Shown piece after piece: positions 17,580 to 26,754 of a DNA stretch of 64,000 nt. Position 1 is the stretch's first letter; the number at the start of each line of letters is the position of its first letter. Source of the stretch: Streptomyces cellulosae (lineage in GTDB: Bacteria > Actinomycetota > Actinomycetes > Streptomycetales > Streptomycetaceae); the NCBI RefSeq assembly GCF_000721105.1, contig NZ_JOEV01000014.1, positions 62,001 to 126,000 on the forward strand, given 5' to 3'. Position numbers and translations under genes: made by a program. Below the pieces are notes generated by a model. That model searched no databases and was not told the origin of the DNA. It worked only from the letters and a program-made list of their open reading frames with translations.

Positions 17580-19034
17580 ATGCGCAAGGCGCTCAGATGG
17601 CTGCTGACGCTCACGGTGCTCATAGGCACACTGAGCACGGCCGGAGCGGCCACCGCCGCCGAGCCGGAGGCCACCGGGACCACCAGCACCACCGGCACGA
17701 CCACGGACATCAAGGACCAGCTGCTCGCCATCCCGGGGATGAGCCTGATCGAGGAGAAGCCGTACACCGGTTACCGCTTCTTCGTCCTCGACTACACCCA
17801 GCCGGTGGACCACCGGCACCCGTCCGAGGGTACGTTCCAGCAGCGGATCACCGTGCTGCACAAGGACGTCTCCCGCCCCACCGTCTTCTACACCGGCGGC
17901 TACAACGTCTCCACGAACCCCGGACGCCGCGAGCCGACACAGATCGTGGACGGCAACCAGGTCTCCATGGAGTACCGCTTCTTCACGCCGTCCCGCCCCG
18001 CCCCGGCCGACTGGAGCAAGCTGGACATCTGGCAGGCGGCCAGTGACCAGCACCGCGTCTTCAAGGCGCTCAAGCAGATCTACACCAAGAAGTGGATCTC
18101 CACGGGCGGCTCCAAGGGCGGCATGACCGCCACGTACTACGAGCGCTTCCACCCCCGTGACATGGACGGCGTCGTCGCCTACGTCGCCCCCAACGACGTC
18201 GTGAACGACGAGGACTCGGCCTACGACCGCTTCCTCACCACCGTCGGCACCAAGGAGTGCCGCGACCGCCTGAACGCGGTGCAGCGCGAGGCCCTGGTGC
18301 GCCGCGAGGCCCTGGAGAAGAAGTACGCGGCGTACGCGGCCGAGAACGGCTACACCTTCGACACCATCGGCAGCCTGGACCGGGCCTACGAGGCCGTCGT
18401 CCTCGACTACGTCTGGGGCTTCTGGCAGTACAGCCTGCTGTCCGACTGCGACTCGGTCCCGGCGGACGCGAAGACCGCGACCGACGACGACATCTGGACC
18501 TCCGTCGACACGATCTCCGGATTCTCCGCCTACACCGACCAGGGCCTGGAGACCTACACGCCGTACTACTACCAGGCCGGCACCCAGCTGGGCGCGCCGA
18601 CGATCCACTTCCCGCACATCGAGAAGAAGTACATCCGCTACGGCTACCAGCCGCCCCGGAACTTCGTCCCGCGCTCCATCCCCATGAGGTTCCAGCCGTT
18701 CGCGATGCGCGACGTGGACACCTGGGTGCAGCACAACGCCCGCCGGATGCTCTTCGTGTACGGGCAGAACGACCCGTGGGGCGCGGAGCCGTTCCGTCTC
18801 GGCAAGGGCGCGAAGGACTCGTACGTCTTCACCGCCCCCGGCCTCAACCACAGGGCGGACGTGGCCGGTCTGGTCCCCGCCCAGAAGGCGCTGGCCACCG
18901 CCAGGATCCTTCAGTGGGCCGGGGTGGCGTCCGCGTCCGTCCAGGCGGACCCGTCCTCCGCCAGGCCCCTGGCCCGGTTCGACGCCAAGCTGGACCGGCG
19001 TGACGTGGAGCGTGAGCCCGTCCTGCGGCCGTAA
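17580..19034 (+). CDS. Secreted peptidase, family S37 (tripeptidyl aminopeptidase type)
   Basis: A 484-residue exported alpha/beta-hydrolase peptidase. Signal peptide residues 1-27 (ATAA cleavage region). Catalytic triad by motif: Ser 178 in GGSKGG, Asp 398 in QNDPWG, His 424 in LNHRAD. Other S37 features: FFVLDYTQPVDHRHP, FYTGGYNVS and MEYRFFTPSRP. Family members from Streptomyces release prolyl tri- or tetrapeptides from N-termini and act outside the cell. Start: ATG at 17580 with GGGGAGGG upstream. It ends in a hairpin shared with the convergent lipoprotein gene. Confidence 0.88.
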   Translation: MRKALRWLLTLTVLIGTLSTAGAATAAEPEATGTTSTTGTTTDIKDQLLAIPGMSLIEEKPYTGYRFFVLDYTQPVDHRHPSEGTFQQRITVLHKDVSRPTVFYTGGYNVSTNPGRREPTQIVDGNQVSMEYRFFTPSRPAPADWSKLDIWQAASDQHRVFKALKQIYTKKWISTGGSKGGMTATYYERFHPRDMDGVVAYVAPNDVVNDEDSAYDRFLTTVGTKECRDRLNAVQREALVRREALEKKYAAYAAENGYTFDTIGSLDRAYEAVVLDYVWGFWQYSLLSDCDSVPADAKTATDDDIWTSVDTISGFSAYTDQGLETYTPYYYQAGTQLGAPTIHFPHIEKKYIRYGYQPPRNFVPRSIPMRFQPFAMRDVDTWVQHNARRMLFVYGQNDPWGAEPFRLGKGAKDSYVFTAPGLNHRADVAGLVPAQKALATARILQWAGVASASVQADPSSARPLARFDAKLDRRDVEREPVLRP

Positions 19035-19042
19035 TCCCGGTG

Positions 19043-19090
19043 CTGCGCCCGGCCGTTGATCCCTTCCAGGGTCACACCGGCCGGGCGCAG
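19043..19090. terminator. Bidirectional hairpin terminator
   Basis: A perfect 13-bp stem (CTGCGCCCGGCCG at 19043-19055 with CGGCCGGGCGCAG at 19078-19090) and a 22-base loop between convergent genes. Its right arm lies within the last codons of the leftward lipoprotein gene. Confidence 0.65.
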
Positions 19091-19713
19091 CCCACCGGCC
19101 GTTCGCCGCCGAGCTGGACGTACAGGGCCGTCGACAGCGGGCAATCGGCCCGTCCGGAGACGGCCTTCTCCACCTGGTACTGCGGTTGCTTCTCGCCCGT
19201 GCCGTCGCAGGCGGTCTCGCGGACCTGTCCGTCGCCCAGGCTGTAGACGCAGTCGCCGACGATGGTGCGGGGCCCGCCCCCGCCGCCCGGGTCGCCGGGA
19301 TGCGGGGGTTCCAGGTTGCGCATGCAGGCGTAGCCCTGCGGGACGGCCCCGTCGCCGTCCTCGTCGGAGGCCGGGCGCTGCTCGCTGATGTGCAGCACGA
19401 AGTCGGTGGTCGCCGGGCAGGACGGGCCGCCGGTCACCGTGCCGTCGTGCCGCGCCACCACACGGGCCGCCGCCCGCTCGCTCGTGCAGGGGACCTCGGT
19501 GAAACTGGTCGTCCCGAAGGAACTGCACTCGTCGACCGCGAGGAACACCGCCCCGAACCCGGAAGTCCGGTCCGGAGCCACCGTCGACGCCCCGCCCCCC
19601 AGCCGGCCGTCCTCCTCGCCACCTCCCGCACCGGACCGCTGACACCCCGCCAACAGGACGGTGAGCGCCGTCAATACCGCGCACACCGCCCTCACGGACC
19701 ATCGCTCGCGCAT
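19072..19713 (-). CDS. Putative lipoprotein of unknown function
   Basis: A 213-residue protein with a lipoprotein signal: RERW, a hydrophobic core, and LLAGC lipobox at residues ~17-21. The mature part has two similar halves, each opening with a conserved Cys pattern (VDECSSFGTTSFTEVPCTS; GDCVYSLGDGQVRETACDG) and each ending with a run like SCPATTDF or DCPLSTALY. That internal duplication suggests two copies of a small cysteine-stabilised domain. No function is assigned. Start: ATG at 19713 with GGGGGA upstream; an in-frame ATG at 19719 is equally possible. Confidence 0.7.
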   Translation of the reverse strand: MRERWSVRAVCAVLTALTVLLAGCQRSGAGGGEEDGRLGGGASTVAPDRTSGFGAVFLAVDECSSFGTTSFTEVPCTSERAAARVVARHDGTVTGGPSCPATTDFVLHISEQRPASDEDGDGAVPQGYACMRNLEPPHPGDPGGGGGPRTIVGDCVYSLGDGQVRETACDGTGEKQPQYQVEKAVSGRADCPLSTALYVQLGGERPVGCARPV

Positions 19714-19854
19714 CGTCATCCCCCGGGCACCCCCGTCCAGCGTGACCCGCCGCGGCGGGCCCACGCCAGGTGTGTGGGGTGCTTTGCGCCTTTTGGTGAT
19801 GCTGCGCCGGTTGCGTGACGTATGAGGACTACGCAGGGGGACCGGGCTCCGGGA

Positions 19855-21678
19855 CTACGACGGGTACGACAGCCCGTACCCGACCGGGTACAGCACCCGC
19901 GCCGGATCGTCCGCCTGTTGCACCGGCACCGGCAGTTTCCCGCGCGGCCGGACCCGTCCCGCGATCACCCGCGCCGCCGCCCGCAGTTCGACGTCGGTCC
20001 AGGAGTAGGCCGCCAGGAACGCCGGTGCGGTGGGCAGCTGGGCCACGTCGTACGGGTTGCGGACGGCCACGGCCACCACCGGCTTCCCGGTCGCCACCAG
20101 CTGCTCGACCAGCGTTCTCTGGGTGCTGCTCGCGGTGACGTTGTACGTCCCGACGACCACCGCGTCCGCGTCCCGGGCCGCCGCGACCGCCCTGGCGACG
20201 GTGGCGGCGGCGGGTGCCGTGCCGGTCGGGAGCGCGGTGGCGGTGAAGCCGAGTTCGGTGAGCGCGCCCGCGAGCACCCCGGTGGGAGGCCCGGTCGTCC
20301 CGGACGGCGAGGCGGGATCCGCCCCGACGACGAGCACCCTGGGCGTACGGCGGCGGGAGAGCGGCAGCACCTGGCCCTTGTTGACCAGCAACGTCGTCGT
20401 CCGCTCGGCGACCCGGTCGGCCGCCGCCAGGTGCGCCCCGGTCCCGACCGTGCGCGTGACCCCGGCCTGGCTGACGTACGGCTTCTCGAACAGCCGCAGC
20501 CTCGCCTTCAGCCGCAGGATGCGCAGGATCGATTCGTCGAGCCGTTCCTCGGTCAGTTCGCCGTCCCGTACGGCCTTCAGGACCGCGTTCCACGCCACGT
20601 CCAGGGAGGGCGGGTTGAGGAGCTGGTCCACGCCGGCCTTGAGCGCGAGCACGGGTACGCGGTCGTCACCGTACTTGGTGCGCACGCCCTCCATGCCGAG
20701 CGAGTCGGTCACCACGACCCCGTCGTAGCCGAGTTCGCCGCGCAGGATGCCGGTGAGGATCGGGTGGGAGAGGGTCGCCGGGTCGCCGGAGTCGTCGAGG
20801 GCCGGGAACTGGAGGTGCGCGGTCATGATCGAGTCGATGCCGGCGCGGATGGCGGCCCGGAACGGGACGGCGTCCAGCTTCTGCCACAGTTCCCGGCTGT
20901 GGGTGATGACCGGGAAGCCGTAGTGGCTGTCGACGGCGGTGTCGCCGTGCCCCGGGAAGTGCTTGGCGGTCGCGGCGACCCGCGCGCCCTGGTACCCGGC
21001 GACCTCCGCTGCCACCAGGCCCGCCACCGCGTCCGGTTCGGCGCCGAAGGAGCGCACACCGATGACCGGGTTGGCCGGGTTGACGTTCACGTCGGCGACG
21101 GGGGAGTAGTTCTGCCGGATGCCGAGCGCCGCCAGCTCCTGGCCCGCGATGCGGCCGAGCGTGCGGGCGTCCGCGCGCGAGCCGCCCGCACCGATCGCCA
21201 TCGCGCCCGGGAAGAGAGTCGCGGGCTCGCCGACCCGGCACACGATCCCGTGCTCCTGGTCGGTCGAGATGAGCACCGGCAGCCCGCGCGGCTGCTCCAG
21301 GGACGCCTTCTGGATCCCGTTGGAGAGGCCGGCGATCTGATGCGGATCCCGGGTGTTGTGCGCCCAGGTGAAGTAGATGATCCCGCCGACCCGGTACTTC
21401 GCGACCAGCTCGGCGGCCGTGCGGATGCCGATCTCCTTGAGGTTGGCGTCGATGTCGGCCTGGTCGGGGGAGGTGGCCGAATGGCCGTACACCCGCATCA
21501 CGAAGAGCTGGCCGACCTTCTCCTCCAGCGTCATGCGGGAGAGGAGGGCGCGGAGCAACGTGTCGTCGGGGGTGGCGGCGTGGGCGGGGCCGCCGGTCGC
21601 CACGGTCGCGGTGAGGCCTGTGGTGACGCCTGCGGTGAGGGCTGCGGTGGCGGTGAGAAAGGTGCGTCTGGAGGGCAC
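19855..21678 (-). CDS. Secreted beta-N-acetylglucosaminidase, GH3
   Basis: A 607-residue exported glycoside hydrolase. A Tat-like signal (SRRTFLTATAAL) spans residues 1-35. The GH3 N-terminal barrel has TLEEKVGQLF, STDQEHG, KHFPGHGDTAVDSH (the His/Asp loop characteristic of the NagZ branch), and VVTDSLGMEG with nucleophile Asp 325. A second GH3 C-terminal domain follows (LLVNKGQVLPL, VLVVGADP). It probably releases GlcNAc from chitin oligomers or cell-wall fragments. Start: GTG at 21678 with AAGGAG upstream. An inverted repeat 27-64 bases upstream may be its operator. Confidence 0.9.
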   Translation of the reverse strand: MPSRRTFLTATAALTAGVTTGLTATVATGGPAHAATPDDTLLRALLSRMTLEEKVGQLFVMRVYGHSATSPDQADIDANLKEIGIRTAAELVAKYRVGGIIYFTWAHNTRDPHQIAGLSNGIQKASLEQPRGLPVLISTDQEHGIVCRVGEPATLFPGAMAIGAGGSRADARTLGRIAGQELAALGIRQNYSPVADVNVNPANPVIGVRSFGAEPDAVAGLVAAEVAGYQGARVAATAKHFPGHGDTAVDSHYGFPVITHSRELWQKLDAVPFRAAIRAGIDSIMTAHLQFPALDDSGDPATLSHPILTGILRGELGYDGVVVTDSLGMEGVRTKYGDDRVPVLALKAGVDQLLNPPSLDVAWNAVLKAVRDGELTEERLDESILRILRLKARLRLFEKPYVSQAGVTRTVGTGAHLAAADRVAERTTTLLVNKGQVLPLSRRRTPRVLVVGADPASPSGTTGPPTGVLAGALTELGFTATALPTGTAPAAATVARAVAAARDADAVVVGTYNVTASSTQRTLVEQLVATGKPVVAVAVRNPYDVAQLPTAPAFLAAYSWTDVELRAAARVIAGRVRPRGKLPVPVQQADDPARVLYPVGYGLSYPS

Positions 21679-21704
21679 GTGCGCTCCTTCCGAAGTCCAT
21701 TGAA

Positions 21705-21742
21705 GGAAACTTCCGAGGAGTCAGCAATATCCGGGAAGTTTC
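21705..21742. promoter_or_regulatory. Inverted repeat operator upstream of the GH3 gene
   Basis: GGAAACTTCC (21705-21714) and GGGAAGTTTC (21733-21742) are reverse complements over nine bases with centres 28 bases apart. The sequence is in the promoter region of the GH3 gene. The pattern resembles sites for sugar-sensing repressors; the protein is unknown. Confidence 0.5.
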
Positions 21743-22226
21743 TGCCAGTCAAGGGAGCGCACGGAGGGAGCGCAAGGGAGCACGGAGGGGCCGCCATCGG
21801 CGCAGTGGAGGGGGGCGCGCCGATGACGGCATGCTGCCGGCCGCGGCACGGCGGAGAGGGTGGGTCAGCGTTCGCAGCCAGCAGCGAGGCCGACACCGCA
21901 CCACGGTGACTCTCCGACAGCTTGCGGGTTGGACGCGTGGGAGAGGGGCGGGGTTCCCGGCCGGGGCCCGATTCCCCGAAGTTGGGAGGCGCGGGCCGAA
22001 CGGGGCGTACGGGGCGTGTGAGCAGCGGCCTGGAGCCCCTGTTCCAGGACGGCCGGCGCGGCCACCGGGCTCGGGTCCCGGGTATTTCGTTCGACGACCT
22101 CGGATGCGTACGGGAGACTTCCCGGGTTCCACGAGGAGTTCGGACGCTGCGGCCACTCGGCTGGACAGGCCGAGCCTTGACCGGGCCCCGACCGGGCCCT
22201 GACTGCTGCTGAAAGGGTTGCGCCGC
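21743..22226. other. Intergenic stretch without a recognised gene
   Basis: About 480 bases between the divergent GH3 and acetyltransferase genes. It has short purine-rich direct repeats (GGGAGCGCA and GGAGGG, 21753-21790) and open frames on both strands that lack plausible starts and family similarity. I see no gene or RNA here. Confidence 0.5.
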
Positions 22227-22898
22227 GTGGGTTTCAAGCTGGAGGGGCCGGTTCTGGAGGGCGCGTTGGTGCGTCTGGAGCCGCTGGAGCACCGGCACGC
22301 GGCCGGGTTGGCGGTGGCGGCGGAGGAGGACCGGGGTACGTACGCGTTCACCTGGGTGCCCCGGGCCGACGAGGTGGACGCGTACGTCGACGCCCAGTTG
22401 ACCCGCGCCGCGACGGGGCGGCTGGCGCCCTACGTGCAGGTGTCCCTCGCCACCGGCCGGGTGGTCGGTGCCACCTCGTACTGGGAACCGCGCTGCTGGC
22501 GGTCCGAGGACCGGCTCGACGCCGTGGAGGTCGGCTTCACCTGGCTCGCCCGCTCCGCCCAGGGCACGGGCGTCAACGCCGAGGCCAAGCTCCTCCTCTT
22601 CCGGCACGCCTTCGAGAAGTGGGGCGTGTCCCGCGTCGACCTGAAGACGGACGCCCGCAACGACCGCTCACGCGCCGCGATCCAGAGCGTCGGTGCGCGC
22701 TTCGAGGGCGTCCTGCGCAACTGGTCGCGCTCCTGGGCACCGGGCGAGGACGGCCGGTTGCGCGACTCCGCGATCTTCTCGATCACGGCGGCGGAGTGGC
22801 CGCGGTGCCGGGCGCGGCTGGAGGAGAGGGTGGCGCGGATCCTCGAGCCACGCGCCGGCACATCCGACGGCGGCGTCACCGCGAACCGTTCGCACTGA
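22227..22898 (+). CDS. GNAT-family N-acetyltransferase (RimJ/RimL type)
   Basis: A 223-residue acetyl-CoA-dependent acyltransferase. The fold is visible: [15 protein letters not shown] start, [22 protein letters not shown] containing the acetyl-CoA loop, then [20 protein letters not shown] and [15 protein letters not shown]. This is the RimJ/RimL-like layout, often acting on protein N-termini or small amines; the substrate is unknown. Start: GTG at 22227 with AAAGGG nine bases upstream; TTG at 22218 is an alternative. It is convergent with an isomerase gene, 49 bases away. Confidence 0.82.
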   Translation: MGFKLEGPVLEGALVRLEPLEHRHAAGLAVAAEEDRGTYAFTWVPRADEVDAYVDAQLTRAATGRLAPYVQVSLATGRVVGATSYWEPRCWRSEDRLDAVEVGFTWLARSAQGTGVNAEAKLLLFRHAFEKWGVSRVDLKTDARNDRSRAAIQSVGARFEGVLRNWSRSWAPGEDGRLRDSAIFSITAAEWPRCRARLEERVARILEPRAGTSDGGVTANRSH

Positions 22899-22947
22899 GC
22901 CGCCGTCGCCCAACCGGTGGGACGGAATCCCGTGTATCAAGCAGACC

Positions 22948-23748
22948 TCAGGCGGACTCGTTGAGCAGCCGGGCCAGGTGGTCCCGCCCGGCGCCCAGCA
23001 GGTCGGGCAGCGGGGCCGCCGCCTCGTACCACCGCTTCTCGTACTCCCAGCACAGCCAGCCGTCCCAGCCGTGCCGGGAGAGGACCTCCACGCACTCGGC
23101 GAGCGGCAGCACCCCGGCGCCGAGGGCCAGCGGGGTCTTGTCCTCGGCCGAGGCGATGTCCTTGACCTGGACGTATCCGAGATACGGGGACAGGGCCGCG
23201 TAGGTCTCCGAGGGCTGCTCGCCGCCCAGCCAGGTGTGCATGACGTCCCACAGCGAGCCGACCTGACGGTGGCCGACCAGGCCCAGCACACGGATCGCGT
23301 CGGCGCCGGTGCGGTGCGAGTCGTGGGTCTCCAGCAGGATCCGTACGCCGAGGTCGGCGGCGTACTCGGCGGCCGTCCCCAGCCGCCGCGCGGCGGCCGC
23401 GTCGGCCTCCTCCCGGCTCTGTTCGGTGCCGCCGCCGGGGAAGACCCGCACGTAGGGCGCACCGAGGTCGCGGGCGAGGTCGAGGAGCCGGCGGACCTCC
23501 TCGATCACCGGTTCGTCCTCACCCGGCGCGGCCACCCGTGCGTACCCGGCAAGGCCCAGCACCTCCACCCCGGCCGCCTTGAACTCGGCTGCCGCCTCGG
23601 TCCGTCGGTCGAGGTCGAGGCCGGGATGCACCGGCTCCTCCGGGTGGGCGCGCAGTTCGACGCCGTGATAGCCGTACGTGGTCGCGAGACGCAGCACGTC
23701 GGGGAGGGGGAGGCCGGGAACGCCGAGGGTGGAGAAAGCCAGTTTCAT
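22948..23748 (-). CDS. Sugar phosphate isomerase/epimerase-like TIM-barrel protein
   Basis: A 266-residue member of the AP endonuclease 2/xylose-isomerase-like TIM barrel family. Motifs include the start KLAFSTLGVPGLPL, YGYHGVELR, RVFPGG, ILLETHDSH, and GSLWDVMHTW with metal-binding acidic and histidine residues, then VQVKDI and WLCWEYEKRW. Such proteins isomerise or epimerise keto-sugars and inositol derivatives; the exact reaction is unknown. Start: ATG at 23748, where similarity starts; the frame is open to 23868. It is 3 kb from a similar barrel gene in the LacI-controlled operon. Confidence 0.82.
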   Translation of the reverse strand: MKLAFSTLGVPGLPLPDVLRLATTYGYHGVELRAHPEEPVHPGLDLDRRTEAAAEFKAAGVEVLGLAGYARVAAPGEDEPVIEEVRRLLDLARDLGAPYVRVFPGGGTEQSREEADAAAARRLGTAAEYAADLGVRILLETHDSHRTGADAIRVLGLVGHRQVGSLWDVMHTWLGGEQPSETYAALSPYLGYVQVKDIASAEDKTPLALGAGVLPLAECVEVLSRHGWDGWLCWEYEKRWYEAAAPLPDLLGAGRDHLARLLNESA

Positions 23749-23860
23749 GATTCCTACTGTTCCTCGCGGGTCGGCTGGGGTCCAGACGGGGGGCGGTACG
23801 TGTCGGTCCCGTCCGTCCGGTTCCCGTCCCTGCTTCACCCGTGCCCTGAAGATCGGCCGG

Positions 23861-24043
23861 TCACTCATCCCCGTCCCGCGCGCGGTGCAGATCCAGCCGC
23901 CATTCCTGCCCCGTGAGGTCCTTTCCGAACGAGCGGTGGGGCTTCTCGGAGACGAGGGCGAAGCCGTGCCGCTGGTAGATGCGGCGGGCGGCGCCGAGGA
24001 TGTCGTTGGTCCACAGGACGACCTCGCGGTAGCCGGCCTCGCG
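23861..24043 (-). pseudogene. Truncated GNAT acetyltransferase C-terminal remnant
   Basis: About 60 codons read AGYREVVLWTNDILGAARR, YQRHGFALVSEKPHRSFGKDL, GQEWRLDL, which matches the last third of GNAT or MarR-GNAT acetyltransferases (acetyl-CoA loop and final strands). The N-terminal two thirds are missing: upstream the frame gives no GNAT sequence and abuts the end of the monooxygenase gene. It is probably a relic of a deletion that brought the monooxygenase here. Confidence 0.65.
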
Positions 24044-24051
24044 GGGAGGAT

Positions 24052-25236
24052 TCAAGATCCCGTCCGCTCGTCGAGGACGTCGGCCGCCCATGCCGTCGCG
24101 AAAGGCGGGAACGCGTTCTGTGCCGCGTGTGCCGCCATGCGGGCGTTCCGCGCCAGGGCCTCCGGCCCGTCCGGCAGATGGAACTGCTCGCCCTGCCGCG
24201 CCGACCCGGCCTGCACGCTCGTGGCGGTCGCCAGCCGCCGGCGCGCGTACCGGTCGAGCGCCTCGGGCACCTCGGCCGGCGTCGCCCCCGCGAGGACGTC
24301 ACCCAGCACGGCCGCGTCGAGGATCGCCTGCGCCGCACCCTGCGCCTGGAACGGCACCATCGCGTGGGCGCTGTCGCCCAGCAGGGTCACCCGTCCGATG
24401 CTCCACCGCGTGAGCGGGGTGCGCGTGTGGATGCCGTAGCGCAGCATCCGCCCCGCGCGTTCCAGGACCTCGATCACCCGGTCGTCCCACCCCTCGAACG
24501 CGCGCAGTTGCTCTGCGGGTTCCGCCCGAGCGGTCCACGACTCCTCCCGCGCCGCCTCCGCCGCCTCTACGACGGCCACGACGTTGAGCAGTTCGCCGCG
24601 GCGCACCCAGTAGTGGACGAAGTGCCGGCCCGGACCGAGCCAGGCGGCGAGTTCCGGCAGGCCCAGATCGGCCACCTCGGCGGCCGGGAGCAGTGCCCGG
24701 TAGGCAGCGGTCTTCGAGAAGACGGCCTCGTCCGCGCCGAAGAGCCACTGGCGGGCCGCGGACCGTATCCCGTCGGCGGCCACGACCAGGTCCGCACGCA
24801 GTCGCTCGCCGTTCGCCGTGGTCACGTGGGCCGACTCGCCGTCCTGGTCGATGCCGACGGCCAGGGTGTTCAGGCGCACCGACCCGGCCGGCACCGCGTC
24901 GGCCAGGACCCGGTGCAGATCGGACCGGTGGAGCAGCAGGTACGGCGCCCCGAACGCGTCCTCGGCCGCGCGGCCCAGCGCGTAGCGGCAGATCTCGGCC
25001 CCGTCGGACCAGGCACGGAAGCTCATCCCGGAGGGCCGGGCGGCCTGCGCGGCGACCGCGTCCAGCAGACCCAGCCGGCGCAGCACCCGCGTGGCGTTGG
25101 GCGCGAGCTGGATCCCGGCCCCGACCTCGGCGAACCGTGCCGTCTGCTCGACCAGCGTGACCTCATGCCCGGCCCGGCACAGACTCACCGCGGCGGCCAG
25201 CCCCCCGATACCCGCCCCGACGACAACCGCTCTCAT
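24052..25236 (-). CDS. FAD-dependent monooxygenase (salicylate hydroxylase-like)
   Basis: A 394-residue class A flavoprotein hydroxylase. Motifs: N-terminal GAGIGGLAAAVSLCRAG (GxGxxG for FAD), VVAADGIRSAAR (DG motif, FAD and NADPH), and VTLLGDSAHAMVPFQAQGA (GD motif). Closest by layout to salicylate or 3-hydroxybenzoate hydroxylases; the substrate is unknown. Start: ATG at 25236 preceded by GGGGGTGGGGG; residues upstream of it are not family-like. Its end touches a truncated acetyltransferase remnant. Confidence 0.85.
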   Translation of the reverse strand: MRAVVVGAGIGGLAAAVSLCRAGHEVTLVEQTARFAEVGAGIQLAPNATRVLRRLGLLDAVAAQAARPSGMSFRAWSDGAEICRYALGRAAEDAFGAPYLLLHRSDLHRVLADAVPAGSVRLNTLAVGIDQDGESAHVTTANGERLRADLVVAADGIRSAARQWLFGADEAVFSKTAAYRALLPAAEVADLGLPELAAWLGPGRHFVHYWVRRGELLNVVAVVEAAEAAREESWTARAEPAEQLRAFEGWDDRVIEVLERAGRMLRYGIHTRTPLTRWSIGRVTLLGDSAHAMVPFQAQGAAQAILDAAVLGDVLAGATPAEVPEALDRYARRRLATATSVQAGSARQGEQFHLPDGPEALARNARMAAHAAQNAFPPFATAWAADVLDERTGS

Positions 25237-25558
25237 TGCCCCCCACCCCCACATCGAGGACCGCACGCGGCCACGCTGTGACCGACGTCGTGGGTGAGCG
25301 TAAAGGCGCCGGGAAGGTCGTTTCAGCCCGTCCGCCGACCACGGCCGAGACTGCCAAGACGCGATGCACGGTGAAACCAGCGGTCACGGTGAAACCAGCG
25401 GTCACGGTGAAACCAGCCACGGTCAAACCAGCCACGGTCAAAGCAGCCGCTTTCGTCAACGCAGCAGCCACGGTCAACGCCGCAGCCACCGTGAAAGCAC
25501 CGGCCCCCGGCTGCGCACTCTGCGCGAACAGAGTGGCGGGGTCACGCCACCGGCCCCC
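25237..25558. other. Intergenic stretch dominated by a minisatellite
   Basis: The 322 bases between the monooxygenase start and the LacI stop hold the tandem array at 25367-25503 and nothing else I can support. Translations across it are repetitive on both strands and look non-coding. Confidence 0.55.
25367..25503. repeat. Minisatellite of CACGGTGAAACCAGC-type units
   Basis: Two exact 18-base units CACGGTGAAACCAGCGGT (25367-25402), then 15-base units CACGGTGAAACCAGC, CACGGTCAAACCAGC and CACGGTCAAAGCAGC (25403-25447), then diverged 18-21-base units to about 25503. Unit lengths are all multiples of three. Confidence 0.85.
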
Positions 25559-26605
25559 TCAGTCCCGAGGCACCCCGGAAGACCCCCGCACCATCAGCTC
25601 CCCCCGAACCGTCGCGATCCCCCCGGGCGGCGGTTCCTCCCGCCCCATCGCGATCCGGCCCGCCCGCGCCCCCGCCTCCGCGAGCGGCAATCTCACGGTC
25701 GTCAGCGAAGGCATCGCGTCGACGCTGAACGGGAGGTCGTCGAAACCGGCCACCGAGACGTCCTCCGGAATCCGCAGCCCCGAGTCCCGCAGCGCCGCGC
25801 ACGCCCCCAGCGCGACGGAGTCGTTCGCGGCGACCACGGCCGTGAGCGACGGATCCCGCCGCAGCAGCTCCAGCGTGGCCTCGTACCCCGACTGCCGGTC
25901 GTAGCGCCCCCACACCGTCCACCGGGGGTCCTCCTTGATCCCGTGGGCGTCCAGCGCCGCCCGGTGCCCCTCCAGCCGGTGCCGTGTCGTCGTACGTTCC
26001 TCGGGTCCGGCGATGTACCCGAGCCGCCGGTGTCCCAGTCCGATCAGGTGCTCGGTCAGTTCGCGTCCGCCCCCGCGGTTGTCGAAGGTCAGCGCGACAG
26101 CCCCGGTGTCCGGCGCCGGCGGGCGTCCGCACAGCACCACCCGGGTCCCCGCTTCCTCCAGTTTCCGCAGCTTCGCCGACATCGCCGCCGTGTGCGCCGC
26201 GTTCTCGATGGCCCCGCCGGTCAGCACCACGGCCGCCGCCCGCTGCCGCTGCAACAGGGTCACGTAGGTCAGCTCCCGCTCGGGGGACCCCCCGGTGTTG
26301 CAGACGACCGCCAGCCGTTCGCCCCCCGCTCGCCCGCCCGGTCCGCCGATCTCGGACTGGATGGCGCTCGCCATGATCCCGAAGAAGGGGTCGGCGATGT
26401 CGTTGACCAGGATGCCGACCAGGTCGGAGGTGGCCGCGGCGAGCGCGCTGGCGGGTCCGTTGAGCACGTAGTCCAGCTCGTCCACGGCCCGCAGCACCCG
26501 CTCGCGGGTGGACGCCGCCACGGGGTAGTTGCCGTTCAGTACGCGCGACACCGTCGCGGGGGAGACCTGGGCGCGGGCCGCCACGTCCGCCAGGGTCACC
26601 GTCAT
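25559..26605 (-). CDS. LacI-family transcriptional regulator
   Basis: A 348-residue regulator. The DNA-binding head is [23 protein letters not shown] with the hinge YVLNGPASALAA; the ligand domain is the periplasmic-binding-protein fold (LVGILVNDIADPFFG, LTFDNRGGGRELTEHLIGLGHRRLGYIAG, AVVAANDSVALGA, VSVAGFDDLPFS). Start: ATG at 26605 with GGAGGA upstream; the frame is open to 26968 but is not LacI-like there. It diverges from a three-gene dehydrogenase operon and is its probable regulator. The effector is likely a sugar, polyol or inositol derivative. Confidence 0.88.
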   Translation of the reverse strand: MTVTLADVAARAQVSPATVSRVLNGNYPVAASTRERVLRAVDELDYVLNGPASALAAATSDLVGILVNDIADPFFGIMASAIQSEIGGPGGRAGGERLAVVCNTGGSPERELTYVTLLQRQRAAAVVLTGGAIENAAHTAAMSAKLRKLEEAGTRVVLCGRPPAPDTGAVALTFDNRGGGRELTEHLIGLGHRRLGYIAGPEERTTTRHRLEGHRAALDAHGIKEDPRWTVWGRYDRQSGYEATLELLRRDPSLTAVVAANDSVALGACAALRDSGLRIPEDVSVAGFDDLPFSVDAMPSLTTVRLPLAEAGARAGRIAMGREEPPPGGIATVRGELMVRGSSGVPRD

Positions 26606-26754
26606 CTCGTCGTCCTCCGGTCGAGCATCTCGTCGTACGTCGTCGTACGCCCACGTAGACAGACCACGCGCAGCCTCGGTTCCGAGCGTGTCGAGCAGAC
26701 CATACGGCCCCCACTCCCCGTTGTTCGCCCCCTCGAACAACTCAACCCCGTCAC

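Noticed and set aside
25367..25503. CRISPR-like repeat array
   Set aside because: Units are adjacent with no unique spacers, vary from 15 to 21 bases and have no cas genes nearby.
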